DNA from: an uncultured Rikenellaceae bacterium
Lineage (GTDB): Bacteria > Bacteroidota > Bacteroidia > Bacteroidales > Rikenellaceae
NCBI GenBank assembly: GCA_944325305.1
Contig: CALUZO010000013.1
Location: 1-64,000, forward strand
DNA length: 64,000 nt
Direction of reading: 5' to 3'
The notes beneath the pieces are model-generated. The model was not told the DNA's origin. It saw nothing but the letters and a program-made list of their open reading frames with translations, and ran no database searches. This document shows, piece after piece, positions 1 through 7,306 of this stretch (its first letter is position 1; each line of letters begins with the position of its first letter). A program made the position numbers and the translations under genes.

Positions 1-165
1 GCGATTTAAATTATTGTAATTTTACGCTCGTCGGGACGGGTGGTCCCGCCCCTTGGCGCTGGCCGTTCCCCGACCGATGAGTTTTATAGAGAAAAATAAT
101 GCGTGACACAGTTTATTTTACACGACCGTAAACGGAGAGTTATATTCTCTCCGTTTGCAACATTA
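1..165. other. window edge, no gene recognised
   Basis: No open frame with recognisable content. The stretch contains a GC-rich patch at about 28-78 in otherwise AT-rich DNA, and a perfect 10-bp inverted repeat (130-139 with 147-156, 7-nt loop) that closes the integrase remnant to the right. No copy of the 3' end of the tRNA gene at 5788-5861 was found here, so the outer boundary of the element is not visible. Confidence 0.4.
130..156 (-). terminator. hairpin downstream of the integrase remnant
   Basis: Perfect 10-bp stem (AAACGGAGAG with CTCTCCGTTT) around a 7-nt AT loop, ten bases beyond the original integrase stop codon read on the minus strand. The following minus-strand bases are not a clean T tract, so termination is inferred from position and stem strength. 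Confidence 0.5.
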
Positions 166-917
166 TTATTGAAATAGATATTTGAATTTCTCTGTTATCT
201 TGTCGCTCAACGCATCCATATCCCGTCATATCTTATCATTGGTGATCTTGGCATAGATCTGCGTAGTGGAGATATGCTTGTGTTCGAGCATCTTGCTGAC
301 CGTTTCCAAGCGAAGCGATATATTCATCGAATTACGGTCTTTGACCGAGAATACTTTATTTTCAGGGAGCTTCAATCGGCTGTAATGCTCTACGAGTTCT
401 TTGGCCACAGGCAATAACTTTACCCTAAACTGCGTTACTGTCTTTTGTCGATAGTCGATGATCCACATATCGCCCCGTTCGTCCGTGTGAATATCGTCTG
501 GCTCAGCTTCTTTACGTCTACGTAGGACAGTCCCGTGAAGCAACAGAACACGAATATATTTTTGACAATAGCTGTTTTATAATTGGGAACATAAACGTTC
601 GTTACGGCACGCAATTCCGATTCCGACAGAAAACGACGGTCGCGATATTCGATTCTGTACCGGTCACAGATGCGCTGGTATTGCTTGCCGATATTGATCT
701 TGACATTCTCCATCTTCTCGTTGATGTGTTGGGCAACGACACTTTTACCTGCCGCTTTATTGGCTTCGGTGTCCCCATGTTTGGGTGGGATAGACATTTT
801 ACAACTGAACTGAGAGTTCGTTCCGTTGATGGTGATGCGTCCCATGATGGGCGCTTTGCCATTCTGCTCGGCATGTCGTTTCAGATAGAACAGGACCTTG
901 AAAGTGCTTCTTGCCAT
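166..917 (-). pseudogene. decayed tyrosine recombinase (Bacteroidales integrative-element type)
   Basis: The N-terminal part (about 917 down to 650) matches the Arm-DNA-binding domain of Bacteroidales tyrosine integrases, from MARSTFKVLFYLKR to INIGKQYQRICDR. It runs straight into catalytic-domain sequence (FVFCCFTGLSYVDVKKLS), so the SAM-like core-binding domain is missing. Near 505 the frame shifts; the other frame carries on with TQFRVKLLPVAKELVEHY and SMNISL, then jumps to ETVSKMLEHKHISTTQIYAKI, skipping the HxxR box. A TGA at 226-228 interrupts the C-terminus, which would otherwise run to a TAA at 166-168. The catalytic Tyr is still readable (QIYAKI). With a core-binding domain and the HxxR box absent plus a frameshift, no active recombinase can be made. 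The element it belonged to is therefore probably immobile unless another integrase acts on it. Confidence 0.85.
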
Positions 918-1292
918 AATTCTAAAAATTTAATATTAATACGTTAGTCAGAGTTATTTGTTGTTGTGAAAACCGATGCTAAAAACTGAAAAACAAACCT
1001 TTAAATGAAAAGTTTGGAGGACGCTGCGGTAACGATTTGGTAACGCAACTCTTTCCGAACCTTGTCTTTTCATGCGGTCGATCCGCTTTCTTATCTCCGG
1101 CACAATGTAGCTAAAACACGATCGGCGTGAATTTTATACCTATTGTTCCTGTCCTGTAGTTTTAAGAGCACTCCGATATTGGTGCCCTTTCTTTTTGCTT
1201 CATACACAGTTGTCCCAATGGAAATGGGAAAGCACCAGTTTTCGCCGAATCAATAAAAACTTTCCTATTTTTAAGGAAAGAAATTGAGGTAC
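918..1292. other. intergenic, no gene recognised
   Basis: About 375 bp between the integrase remnant and the divergently read methyltransferase-like gene. A short direct repeat (GGTAACG twice near 1028-1044) is visible, the kind of site a recombinase arm domain might bind, but no att core can be defined. Confidence 0.3.
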
Positions 1293-2225
1293 ATGTCCAA
1301 ACTGAACATCACCTATACCCCCAATCTTAGCATCCCAGAAAATGCCGAAAAGGCTGGCGTTTCGAGCCGAGCCGTGCAAAAATACATGGAACGGCACAAT
1401 ATATCGGGGAGAGAGAACAATTTTCGTAACCGTATCGCTACCTTACGCAAAGCCATTGAACAATTGGAGAAGGGTGGAATTGCCGTGAACGGAAAGAGAC
1501 TCTCGGAGATCACTGGCTATTCTCCTACAACCATCCGAAAATATCTTTCTATCCTGTATGATAAAGAGTCAAAAATACGAACTAATTTGGTTCATAAAAA
1601 TGCACATTCTTTTTTTGTCATCAAGTCTGTTTCGCATACACAAAAAGAGATCATCGAAAACATCATTCGGTTATATATCCCTAGTAAAAAAATCGACTGC
1701 GACCTGACCTATTCGACGGGGAAGATGTGGAAAGGTTTGCCCTGCCCTCCATTGAAGTTCGACAAATATCCCCAAATTGAAAATGTCCGTCCGTTGGCAG
1801 AAGTGGAGAGAATGACAGACAGGGTTGCGTCTGTAATGGTCGATCCACCTTTTGTCATATCCATCGGGCAAACCATCGACGAAGCAGGAAAAAGCCTGCG
1901 GCTTGGCTCCAATCTGATATCCAATCGCTTCTCCTGTTTTAACTCAGAAGAACAGATGCAGCAGGCAAATGCCTACCTGCTATCCCAAGCGTGGCGCATA
2001 TTACACAAAAACGGCATTCTGATCTATAAAATACAGGACACCGTTTCATCGGGACGGCAGATTTTCACCCATTTATGGGTGGCAAACCATGCACAGAGAA
2101 TCGGTTTTGAATTGATTGATATTTTCATCCTGCATAGCAGACAACGGGTACTCTCACCCAAACACCAAAACCAACAGCACGCACGGAAATATCATGCCTA
2201 TTTTTTGGTATTCCGCAAAAAGTAA
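1293..2225 (+). CDS. orphan DNA-methyltransferase-like protein with N-terminal helix-turn-helix motifs
   Basis: 310 residues from the ATG at 1293; an in-frame TTG nine bases upstream is less likely, and a purine-rich AAGGAAAG lies just before. Residues about 13-35 and 66-88 look like two helix-turn-helix motifs. The second half has an amino-methyltransferase layout: a QKEIIENIIRLYIP segment resembling motif X, a DLTYSTG segment in the place of the SAM-binding DPFxGSG loop, then DPPF (184-187) as the catalytic motif IV, and a strand pattern ending HAYFLVFRKK. Similar small proteins occur in phages and integrative elements; this placement is from memory of the family, not a search. No restriction enzyme or specificity subunit lies nearby, so self-marking of the element or gene regulation is more likely than restriction-modification. 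The atypical motif I makes catalysis unproven. Confidence 0.6.
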   Translation: MSKLNITYTPNLSIPENAEKAGVSSRAVQKYMERHNISGRENNFRNRIATLRKAIEQLEKGGIAVNGKRLSEITGYSPTTIRKYLSILYDKESKIRTNLVHKNAHSFFVIKSVSHTQKEIIENIIRLYIPSKKIDCDLTYSTGKMWKGLPCPPLKFDKYPQIENVRPLAEVERMTDRVASVMVDPPFVISIGQTIDEAGKSLRLGSNLISNRFSCFNSEEQMQQANAYLLSQAWRILHKNGILIYKIQDTVSSGRQIFTHLWVANHAQRIGFELIDIFILHSRQRVLSPKHQNQQHARKYHAYFLVFRKK

Positions 2226-2276
2226 AGGTGCATCTTGTTAGATACATCCCGACCTTCAATAAGAAAATTATCCGAT

Positions 2277-2441
2277 CTAATATTGAGGAATTTTGCTCCA
2301 ATAGTCTTTCATCGCCTTACTGATCTTTTCACGGGTCTGATCCGTTACGGGCTTGCCGTAGCGGGGATTTTTTACTCCCATCAAAGCTTGACTGATCTTG
2401 CGTTTGGTCTCATCTGACATTCTTCGATTTTTGCGTTCCAT
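2277..2441 (-). CDS. stand-alone NUMOD3-like small protein
   Basis: 54 residues from the ATG at 2441; a start seven codons earlier is possible. Two repeats of the pattern S-x-E/Q-T-[KR]-x-K-I-S-x-A (residues about 9-20 and 34-45) with an NPRYGKP linker are the hallmark of NUMOD3, a DNA-binding module usually appended to GIY-YIG or HNH homing endonucleases. Here no nuclease domain is attached and none is encoded nearby. It lies on the same strand as the primase-like and ATPase genes at 2534-4633, so it may be transcribed with them. It may be a DNA-binding accessory factor or a remnant of a larger homing nuclease. Confidence 0.6.
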   Translation of the reverse strand: MERKNRRMSDETKRKISQALMGVKNPRYGKPVTDQTREKISKAMKDYWSKIPQY

Positions 2442-2533
2442 AATAGTTCTATCTTTATACATAAATAGTTCGCTAATCCATTTTTTTCCGAAATAGACCG
2501 AAATATTTTTATCTTTTCTGTACCGTCTGTCAT

Positions 2534-3421
2534 CTAATGGTTATTCAGATAATGCACTAGTGTTCCGATTGAATATCGGTAGTCATTTTTCAGGCAGTTG
2601 TCATATTGTTTATCGGTCGTTTCCTTGTCATACTCTTTATTAAAACTACTTAAATGATGAAAGGCTTTCCGACCCTCCTCGCCCCATGCGTTGGCTAGAG
2701 AGCAGCCTATTTCAAACCATTTTTGATACCCATCCGTAATATCGACCGAACATGCCATCACCCGTTGCATCACTTCCTCTTTGTTCATTGTCGGCGTCTT
2801 GTTAAATGCCGGTTTCGGGGCAGAATAGACCGTTTTGAACAACTCTTTGTATATGTAGGAAGACTGTGTTTCAAGGGCTGTAAAAACGGTTGGATTAGCC
2901 GCAAAATAGGCGTCATCATCCCATGTGTAGCCTCTTAAACGGGTCAGGTCTTTACAGGCTTGATCGATCTTTATATTTGCTTTCAGAAAGGCTTTCGACA
3001 GGGCGGCAAAGTGTTCCTTAAATTGGTCGGGACACTGGATCCACACCAATCCCCACACTCCCTGTCCCGATACCGATAGGGCACAATAGGCAACCTCACG
3101 CAGGCGGCTGATTTGATTCCGCAGTTCTCCGAAGTCATGGATGGAGGGATTCTCCTTCCCGTCTATGTCGAATTGGAGCAAACCTGTCTGACCGACCACA
3201 TTGGCTATCTTTCGTTCGCCCTTCAGCAGCACCGAAGGACAAATGGCAGGCAGGGCGGCTTTCAACTGCTTTCTTTTCTCTAAATCGGTTGTCTTGCGGA
3301 TAGTTTCTACTTTGTCTCTGAAACTGTCATCGTGCAGATAGTCCCACAAATTGACCTCTTTTTTGGGTGAGGCTGTATAGTAATTCTCAAAATAGGGAAC
3401 GGTTATATCTCTTAAATCCAT
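2534..3421 (-). CDS. BT4734-like / PriCT-2 mobile-element primase-like protein
   Basis: 295 residues. The first two thirds (about 40-190: ERKIANVVGQTGLLQFDID, SVSGQGVWGLVWI, DLTRLRGYTWDDDAYF) match the BT4734/VirE-N type domain found in Bacteroidales mobile elements, which is related to archaeo-eukaryotic primase folds. The C-terminal part (about 215-285, DGYQKWFEIGCSLANAWGEEG, then SFNKEYD and the YDNCLK end) fits PriCT-2, a primase C-terminal domain. In such elements these proteins sit beside a RepA-like ATPase, as here (next gene upstream, 114-bp gap), and are thought to prime element replication. The usual fused C-terminal helicase is not present; the separate ATPase may supply it. Confidence 0.75.
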   Translation of the reverse strand: MDLRDITVPYFENYYTASPKKEVNLWDYLHDDSFRDKVETIRKTTDLEKRKQLKAALPAICPSVLLKGERKIANVVGQTGLLQFDIDGKENPSIHDFGELRNQISRLREVAYCALSVSGQGVWGLVWIQCPDQFKEHFAALSKAFLKANIKIDQACKDLTRLRGYTWDDDAYFAANPTVFTALETQSSYIYKELFKTVYSAPKPAFNKTPTMNKEEVMQRVMACSVDITDGYQKWFEIGCSLANAWGEEGRKAFHHLSSFNKEYDKETTDKQYDNCLKNDYRYSIGTLVHYLNNH

Positions 3422-3535
3422 CTTTTTATAATACTTTTTTCTATATGATTTTATTACCTGAAAATGTATGTTGTTTTTTGTTTGATAAGTCTTTCAGCCA
3501 TGAACAGGGAAGGGTTAATGGGTTACTCCCCTATA

Positions 3536-4633
3536 TTAGGGGATAACCCGTTGACCCAACCTGTCATTCGTAATTTCCCTGATGATCCATTGCGGATTCA
3601 TCTGATAGTTGCCGTCCTCCCTTTTGGTAATCACCTCTAGTTCGGACGCTTCGCGGATATACTTTTTGGCAGAACTCTCGCTTTTTTCAAGGGACTGCAT
3701 TAATGCCTCTTTCAATGCCGAATGGGTCATGGCGGTAGCATTAGGAAGGAGACTCGAAAAAATATAATAATAGTTGTCTATCTTTTCCTCAACTTTGGAA
3801 CTGGTGCAGGAGACAGGAATCCCCAATCCGCTTTCATCGTCATCGATACGGAACGAGTATTCTTCAAAGGGGCGGTTACGGGTGCTTTCGGGGCGAACGG
3901 TACTCGTTTCACCATCGCTCTCCACGATTAAGGAGGTTTCGCATTTGTTGTTCAGCTCTGTACCGAGATGCCCTCTCAGATTGCTGTCGATCTTATTTGT
4001 ATGGAGAATATTTACGATATGGCAGTTGTATATACTGGATAACTTCATCATCAGTTGTACAATAGCTGAACTTTCCTGAATGGAATTGAAATCGGCGATC
4101 AGGTCTCGGATACCATCGATAAATACAAGGTCGGGGCGGTGATAGTGGATTAGTTTTTCGATGGCTTCACACCGATCCATAAAAGAAAGTTCCCGCAGCG
4201 CATAGATGTTCAGGCGGGGATTGGTATAGTGCAAGTCATATCCGCAAATCCTGTTGACACGAAAATACAGTTTTTGCGTGAAGTCGGAGGATTGTTCCGT
4301 ATCTACAATCAGGACGGAGCCGTCCGTGATACCAGACCTCAGACCCATATATTCCCCCGACAGGGATGCCGCTGCCTGAAGAGCGACATTGAAGGTCTTT
4401 CGGCTCTTGGCTTTTCCGCCCATCACTGAGATATTGCCCCGTGAGTATATCGGGATATCACCTTGCAAAAGTAATGGTTCAGGACGGATGATTTTTTTGT
4501 TCGGGTCTATCCTGTAACAAGACAGGGCGGACAAGGCTTCCTCCGCATAAAGGGTGGACAGGGAAGCGCCTTCTTCAATACTGACAGAGTTTACTTGTGA
4601 TTCCTCATAATTGGATTTAGATAATGTTTCCAT
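3536..4633 (-). CDS. RepA-like AAA (AAA_25) ATPase of an integrative element
   Basis: 365 residues. RecA-fold features: Walker A GGKAKSRKT (72-80, the GxxKxxKT variant usual in this family), strand VLIVDTEQ, Walker B LVFIDG (169-174), then a sensor region IVNILHTNK and GHLGTELNNKCE. The final 90 residues (SLLPNATAMTHSALKEALMQ onwards) look like a winged-helix tail. This is the architecture of hexameric replicative helicase/initiator proteins of plasmids and integrative elements. It is the first gene of the minus-strand block 4633 to 2277 and is divergent from the gene at 5183, so the control region should lie between 4634 and 5182. Confidence 0.75.
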   Translation of the reverse strand: METLSKSNYEESQVNSVSIEEGASLSTLYAEEALSALSCYRIDPNKKIIRPEPLLLQGDIPIYSRGNISVMGGKAKSRKTFNVALQAAASLSGEYMGLRSGITDGSVLIVDTEQSSDFTQKLYFRVNRICGYDLHYTNPRLNIYALRELSFMDRCEAIEKLIHYHRPDLVFIDGIRDLIADFNSIQESSAIVQLMMKLSSIYNCHIVNILHTNKIDSNLRGHLGTELNNKCETSLIVESDGETSTVRPESTRNRPFEEYSFRIDDDESGLGIPVSCTSSKVEEKIDNYYYIFSSLLPNATAMTHSALKEALMQSLEKSESSAKKYIREASELEVITKREDGNYQMNPQWIIREITNDRLGQRVIP

Positions 4634-5182
4634 AAACTATTTTTAATATAAATAGTCCCTACTTCAGGATATTTCGGAATACTTCACTAAAAAAATCGGG
4701 AATCGAAAAAATTGGCAAAAATATACGCCGCCAACAGGGTACGGTATAGGACGTTTTACGCCTTTTAAGTTCGGATAGCGGTTTACGGAAGAAAGATTTT
4801 ACCACCTACCTCACACAGCCGACGGGTGGAAGTCGGGCACAAGGGGGACAGGGGGAGGATTACCCGGTATTGCATATATCGGGGCGTGTTTATTGACTCT
4901 TTTTGCATCGGTGGAAAAATCTCCGAATGGTTAGTATTTCCGACTGAATAAAAAAAAGGATATATATTTGTTTTGAACAGGCAAATCAATCCCGGTTCAT
5001 TATAATATGTATGAGTCCATAATATCTATCAAAAGTATATTGGCTTAATCAAGCTAAAGGGTTTTACGTTTCCCCTGGCGAATAGAAGATTTAGAGTACC
5101 AAATACTCTAAAAGCTCAAAAACAAATAATCGTGAACTCCTAGATAATCGGATAGGATAAGCGGCTGAAATAAATATTTTAA
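4634..5182. promoter_or_regulatory. divergent control region of the element, possible operator or origin
   Basis: 549 bp with no convincing gene between the leftward ATPase gene and the rightward winged-helix-like gene. It contains a perfect 8-bp inverted repeat TTAGAGTA/TACTCTAA at 5091-5111 with a 5-nt spacer, in AT-rich DNA about 70 bp before the 5183 start. The position suits an operator or a replication-initiation site; this is inference. Confidence 0.35.
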
Positions 5183-5656
5183 ATGAATACAGATGCTTCG
5201 ATCAATCAAGAAGGTTATTTAAGATTAATGTTTACAAACTATTTCAAGTTTATTCATTCTTTTCAAGATAAATTTACCAATGAACGCATTAATGATGCTA
5301 TTCATAGTGCGTTGTATTGTTTAGACTTAAACATAAATAGAACAGAATACCTACATTTATTAATTGATGGTTTGGACAAAATATCCGAGGTAGCAAATTA
5401 TGTATTACAACAACGAGAACATGATAATCAATATTGGGCTGAGACTGGAGACAAAAAAAATGAAGAAAATACAGCCTCCAATATCATGAAACTCGATGAA
5501 ATAGTAATGGAATTTGGGTTATCCCAAAATAATGTAAAGGATAAAAAATGGCGCGATCAACACAATTTTCCTTATTATCAGATGTCTCCGAATAGTTCAG
5601 TTATTTATCATCGTTCGGAGATTCAGAAATGGATGGAAGAACATATGGCTCATTAA
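5183..5656 (+). CDS. element-encoded protein with a C-terminal excisionase-like winged helix
   Basis: 157 residues, not firmly recognised. Residues 1-90 are helical and polar (GYLRLMFTNYFKFIHSF, INRTEYLHLLIDGLDKISE). The last 55 residues (KLDEIVMEFGLSQNNVKDKKWRDQHNFPYY, VIYHRSEIQKWMEEH) have the form of an MerR/excisionase-type winged helix: an HTH, a K-W-x-D segment, then a final strand and helix. Bacteroidales integrative elements commonly carry such a gene close to the integration site and divergent from the replication genes, as here. A role as excisionase or regulator is likely but unproven. Its codon use is AT-rich, unlike the chromosomal genes to the right. Confidence 0.5.
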   Translation: MNTDASINQEGYLRLMFTNYFKFIHSFQDKFTNERINDAIHSALYCLDLNINRTEYLHLLIDGLDKISEVANYVLQQREHDNQYWAETGDKKNEENTASNIMKLDEIVMEFGLSQNNVKDKKWRDQHNFPYYQMSPNSSVIYHRSEIQKWMEEHMAH

Positions 5657-5787
5657 AAAATGGGATTTGTTCTGTACTGTTCTGAATGATTCGGATTTTA
5701 ACTTGAAGCAGTAAAATGTTACTCCTTTTGTTACTCTTGAGAAAAAAGAAAAGCAGTTACTTTGTTTGTAACTGCTTGATTTTTAAG

Positions 5788-5861
5788 TAGCGGGACCGGG
5801 ACTTGAACCCGGGACCTCATGATTATGAATCATGCGCTCTAACCAGCTGAGCTATCCCGCC
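5788..5861 (-). tRNA. tRNA-Met (CAU anticodon)
   Basis: 74 nt cloverleaf read on the minus strand: acceptor GGCGGGA/TCCCGCT with a G-U first pair, D arm GCTC..GAGC, anticodon stem CATGA/TCATG with loop TTCATAA (anticodon CAT), and T arm CCGGG-TTCAAGT-CCCGG. The discriminator is A and no CCA is encoded. The first pair is not the unpaired C-A of an initiator, so this is elongator Met or an Ile2 tRNA awaiting lysidine. The 3' end faces the element remnant, as expected if the gene served as its insertion site, but no second copy of the 3' end is seen in the window. Confidence 0.93.
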
Positions 5862-6046
5862 TTACGCATTATGGTTGTGCCTCCGGAAAACTTGGGGTTT
5901 CAAAAGGCATGACAAAAGTAGTAAATATTTTAATTCCGCCAAAAAAAAGTAGTAAACAACATCATTTTTCTGATATAATACATTGATTGGCCGGTGTGAG
6001 GATATTGGACAGACCGGCCGTAATCTTGTTTGCCGGCTCAAAAAAA

Positions 6047-6082
6047 ATAGAACCGAAAGATTCTTGCCTTTTCCGGTTCTAT
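6047..6082 (-). terminator. terminator after mscL
   Basis: 9-bp perfect stem ATAGAACCG/CGGTTCTAT followed on the minus strand by a run of seven T, 22 bases past the mscL stop codon. Confidence 0.8.
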
Positions 6083-6104
6083 ATCCGCTCGTGCGGAGAG
6101 TCGC

Positions 6105-6524
6105 CTACTTTTCGATATTTTTCTTCAGCAGGTCCCGGATCTCCATAAGCAGCTTCTGCTCTTCGGTAGGTGCCGGTGGTGCCGGTGGGGTAGCCGGTGC
6201 CGCGGCTTTCTTCTCCGAGAGGCGGTTTACGGATTTCATGAGGATGAATACCGCGAAGGCAACAATGACGAAAGAGACGATCGTATTGATGAAGATGCCG
6301 TAATTTATCATCACGGCGGGATCGGTTTCGGTTGCCTTTCTGAGTGTGATGGCCAGTTGCGAGAAGTCCACATTGCCTAGCAACAGCCCGATAGGAGGCA
6401 TGATTATATCGTTCACCAACGAATTGACGATTGGTGTGAATGCACCGCCCATTATGATACCTATGGCCATGTCGAGTACATTGCCGCGCATCGCGAATTT
6501 CTTGAATTCTGAAAAGAATGACAT
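6105..6524 (-). CDS. mscL: large-conductance mechanosensitive channel MscL
   Basis: 139 residues from the ATG at 6524, preceded by AACAGGAAT as ribosome binding site; an in-frame upstream ATG would add 15 residues that do not fit the family. Typical MscL order: short amphipathic N-terminus [28 protein letters not shown] leading into TM1, periplasmic loop, TM2 ([26 protein letters not shown]), then a Pro/Ala-rich linker and the cytoplasmic helix [15 protein letters not shown]. It forms a homopentameric pore that opens under membrane tension to release solutes on hypo-osmotic shock. Transcribed alone, with its own terminator. Confidence 0.95.
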   Translation of the reverse strand: MSFFSEFKKFAMRGNVLDMAIGIIMGGAFTPIVNSLVNDIIMPPIGLLLGNVDFSQLAITLRKATETDPAVMINYGIFINTIVSFVIVAFAVFILMKSVNRLSEKKAAAPATPPAPPAPTEEQKLLMEIRDLLKKNIEK

Positions 6525-6675
6525 AATATTCCTGTTTTGATCAATACTTGAAGGTCGCTTGTTTTGCATGTGTTTGCATGATGCTTAGAGCAAATTTTTT
6601 GCAAAAGTGCGTTGTAAGCGGTGAAAAACGACATTCTTTTTCGTAATGTCCCTCCAGACCACTGGTGTAGAGTGG

Positions 6676-7179
6676 TTATTCCTTCACCCATGCGTTTACG
6701 ATTTCAACAACGTATGTCGTGTGGAAATCGCCGTCAGGGTATGCCCGTTCGATTATGGTGCGGTCGAGGAAGCAATCGGCTTTCATCTCGGCTCTGTACA
6801 ACTTGTGGCATTCCAGGACTATCGAAGCTTCCTGAAAAGCCACATTTCCGATTTCGGTCGTATAGGGAGTAAGACCTGTTTCGGCTATCTTATCGGTGTC
6901 GCGCCCGGAATGTGAGCCGCAGAATCTCAGAGCATCGCGGTATTTTTCGTCGAAAAACGACAGGGTAAGCATCTCGTTCTGCTCCACGAAGCCATAGGTA
7001 TACCTTTGAGGGCGTATAAAAACGAATGCCACGGGTTTGGACCATAGCTCGCCTAAAGCCCCCCAACTTGCGGTCATCGTATTGAAGTTGTCCGGGGTGC
7101 CGGCCGTAATCAGCATCCATCCGTCGCTGATGAGTTTGATGGCATTGGGCTTGAGTTCTTTAGGGTCGATTCTTTTCAT
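6676..7179 (-). CDS. flavin reductase family (FMN-binding split barrel) protein
   Basis: 167 residues from the ATG at 7179 (MKRIDPKEL). The segment DGWMLITAGTPDNFNTMTASWGALGELWSKPVAFVFIRPQRYTYGFVEQ is characteristic of flavin-reductase-like split-barrel proteins: the NTMTASWG strand-turn binds the FMN phosphate. Downstream FDEKYRDALRFCGSHSGRDTDKIAETGL is typical of the Bacteroidota subgroup. It probably binds FMN and may reduce it with NAD(P)H or act as a small flavoprotein reductase; the substrate cannot be told from sequence. It follows gyrB on the same strand but is separated from it by a strong terminator. Confidence 0.85.
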   Translation of the reverse strand: MKRIDPKELKPNAIKLISDGWMLITAGTPDNFNTMTASWGALGELWSKPVAFVFIRPQRYTYGFVEQNEMLTLSFFDEKYRDALRFCGSHSGRDTDKIAETGLTPYTTEIGNVAFQEASIVLECHKLYRAEMKADCFLDRTIIERAYPDGDFHTTYVVEIVNAWVKE

Positions 7180-7228
7180 GATATAGTTGATGTTTGTGTG
7201 CGGAATTGTGTTTATGTGCAAAATTGCA

Positions 7229-7264
7229 AAAAAGTGACGATTAATTTTATAATCGTCACTTTTT
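7229..7264 (-). terminator. terminator after gyrB
   Basis: 15-bp perfect stem (229-243 with 250-264 of the 7000s block), AAAAAGTGACGATTA and its complement, flanked by A and T tracts on both sides, 43 bases after the gyrB stop. It could work in either direction. Confidence 0.88.
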
Positions 7265-7306
7265 CTTTACGGACACTCTGTTGCGAATGTCTGACTTGTG
7301 TATATA

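Noticed and set aside
60..125. Possible end of an IS256-like insertion sequence (an AACTGTGTCA-type string near 105-115)
   Set aside because: Only one end lies in the window and no transposase or matching inverted repeat is visible.
4783..4989. 68-residue minus-strand frame in the element control region
   Set aside because: Low-complexity content without any domain or start context; more likely non-coding control DNA.
5788..5861. tRNA 3' end duplicated as attL/attR of the element
   Set aside because: No second copy of the tRNA 3' end was found in 1-5787; the other boundary may lie outside the window.
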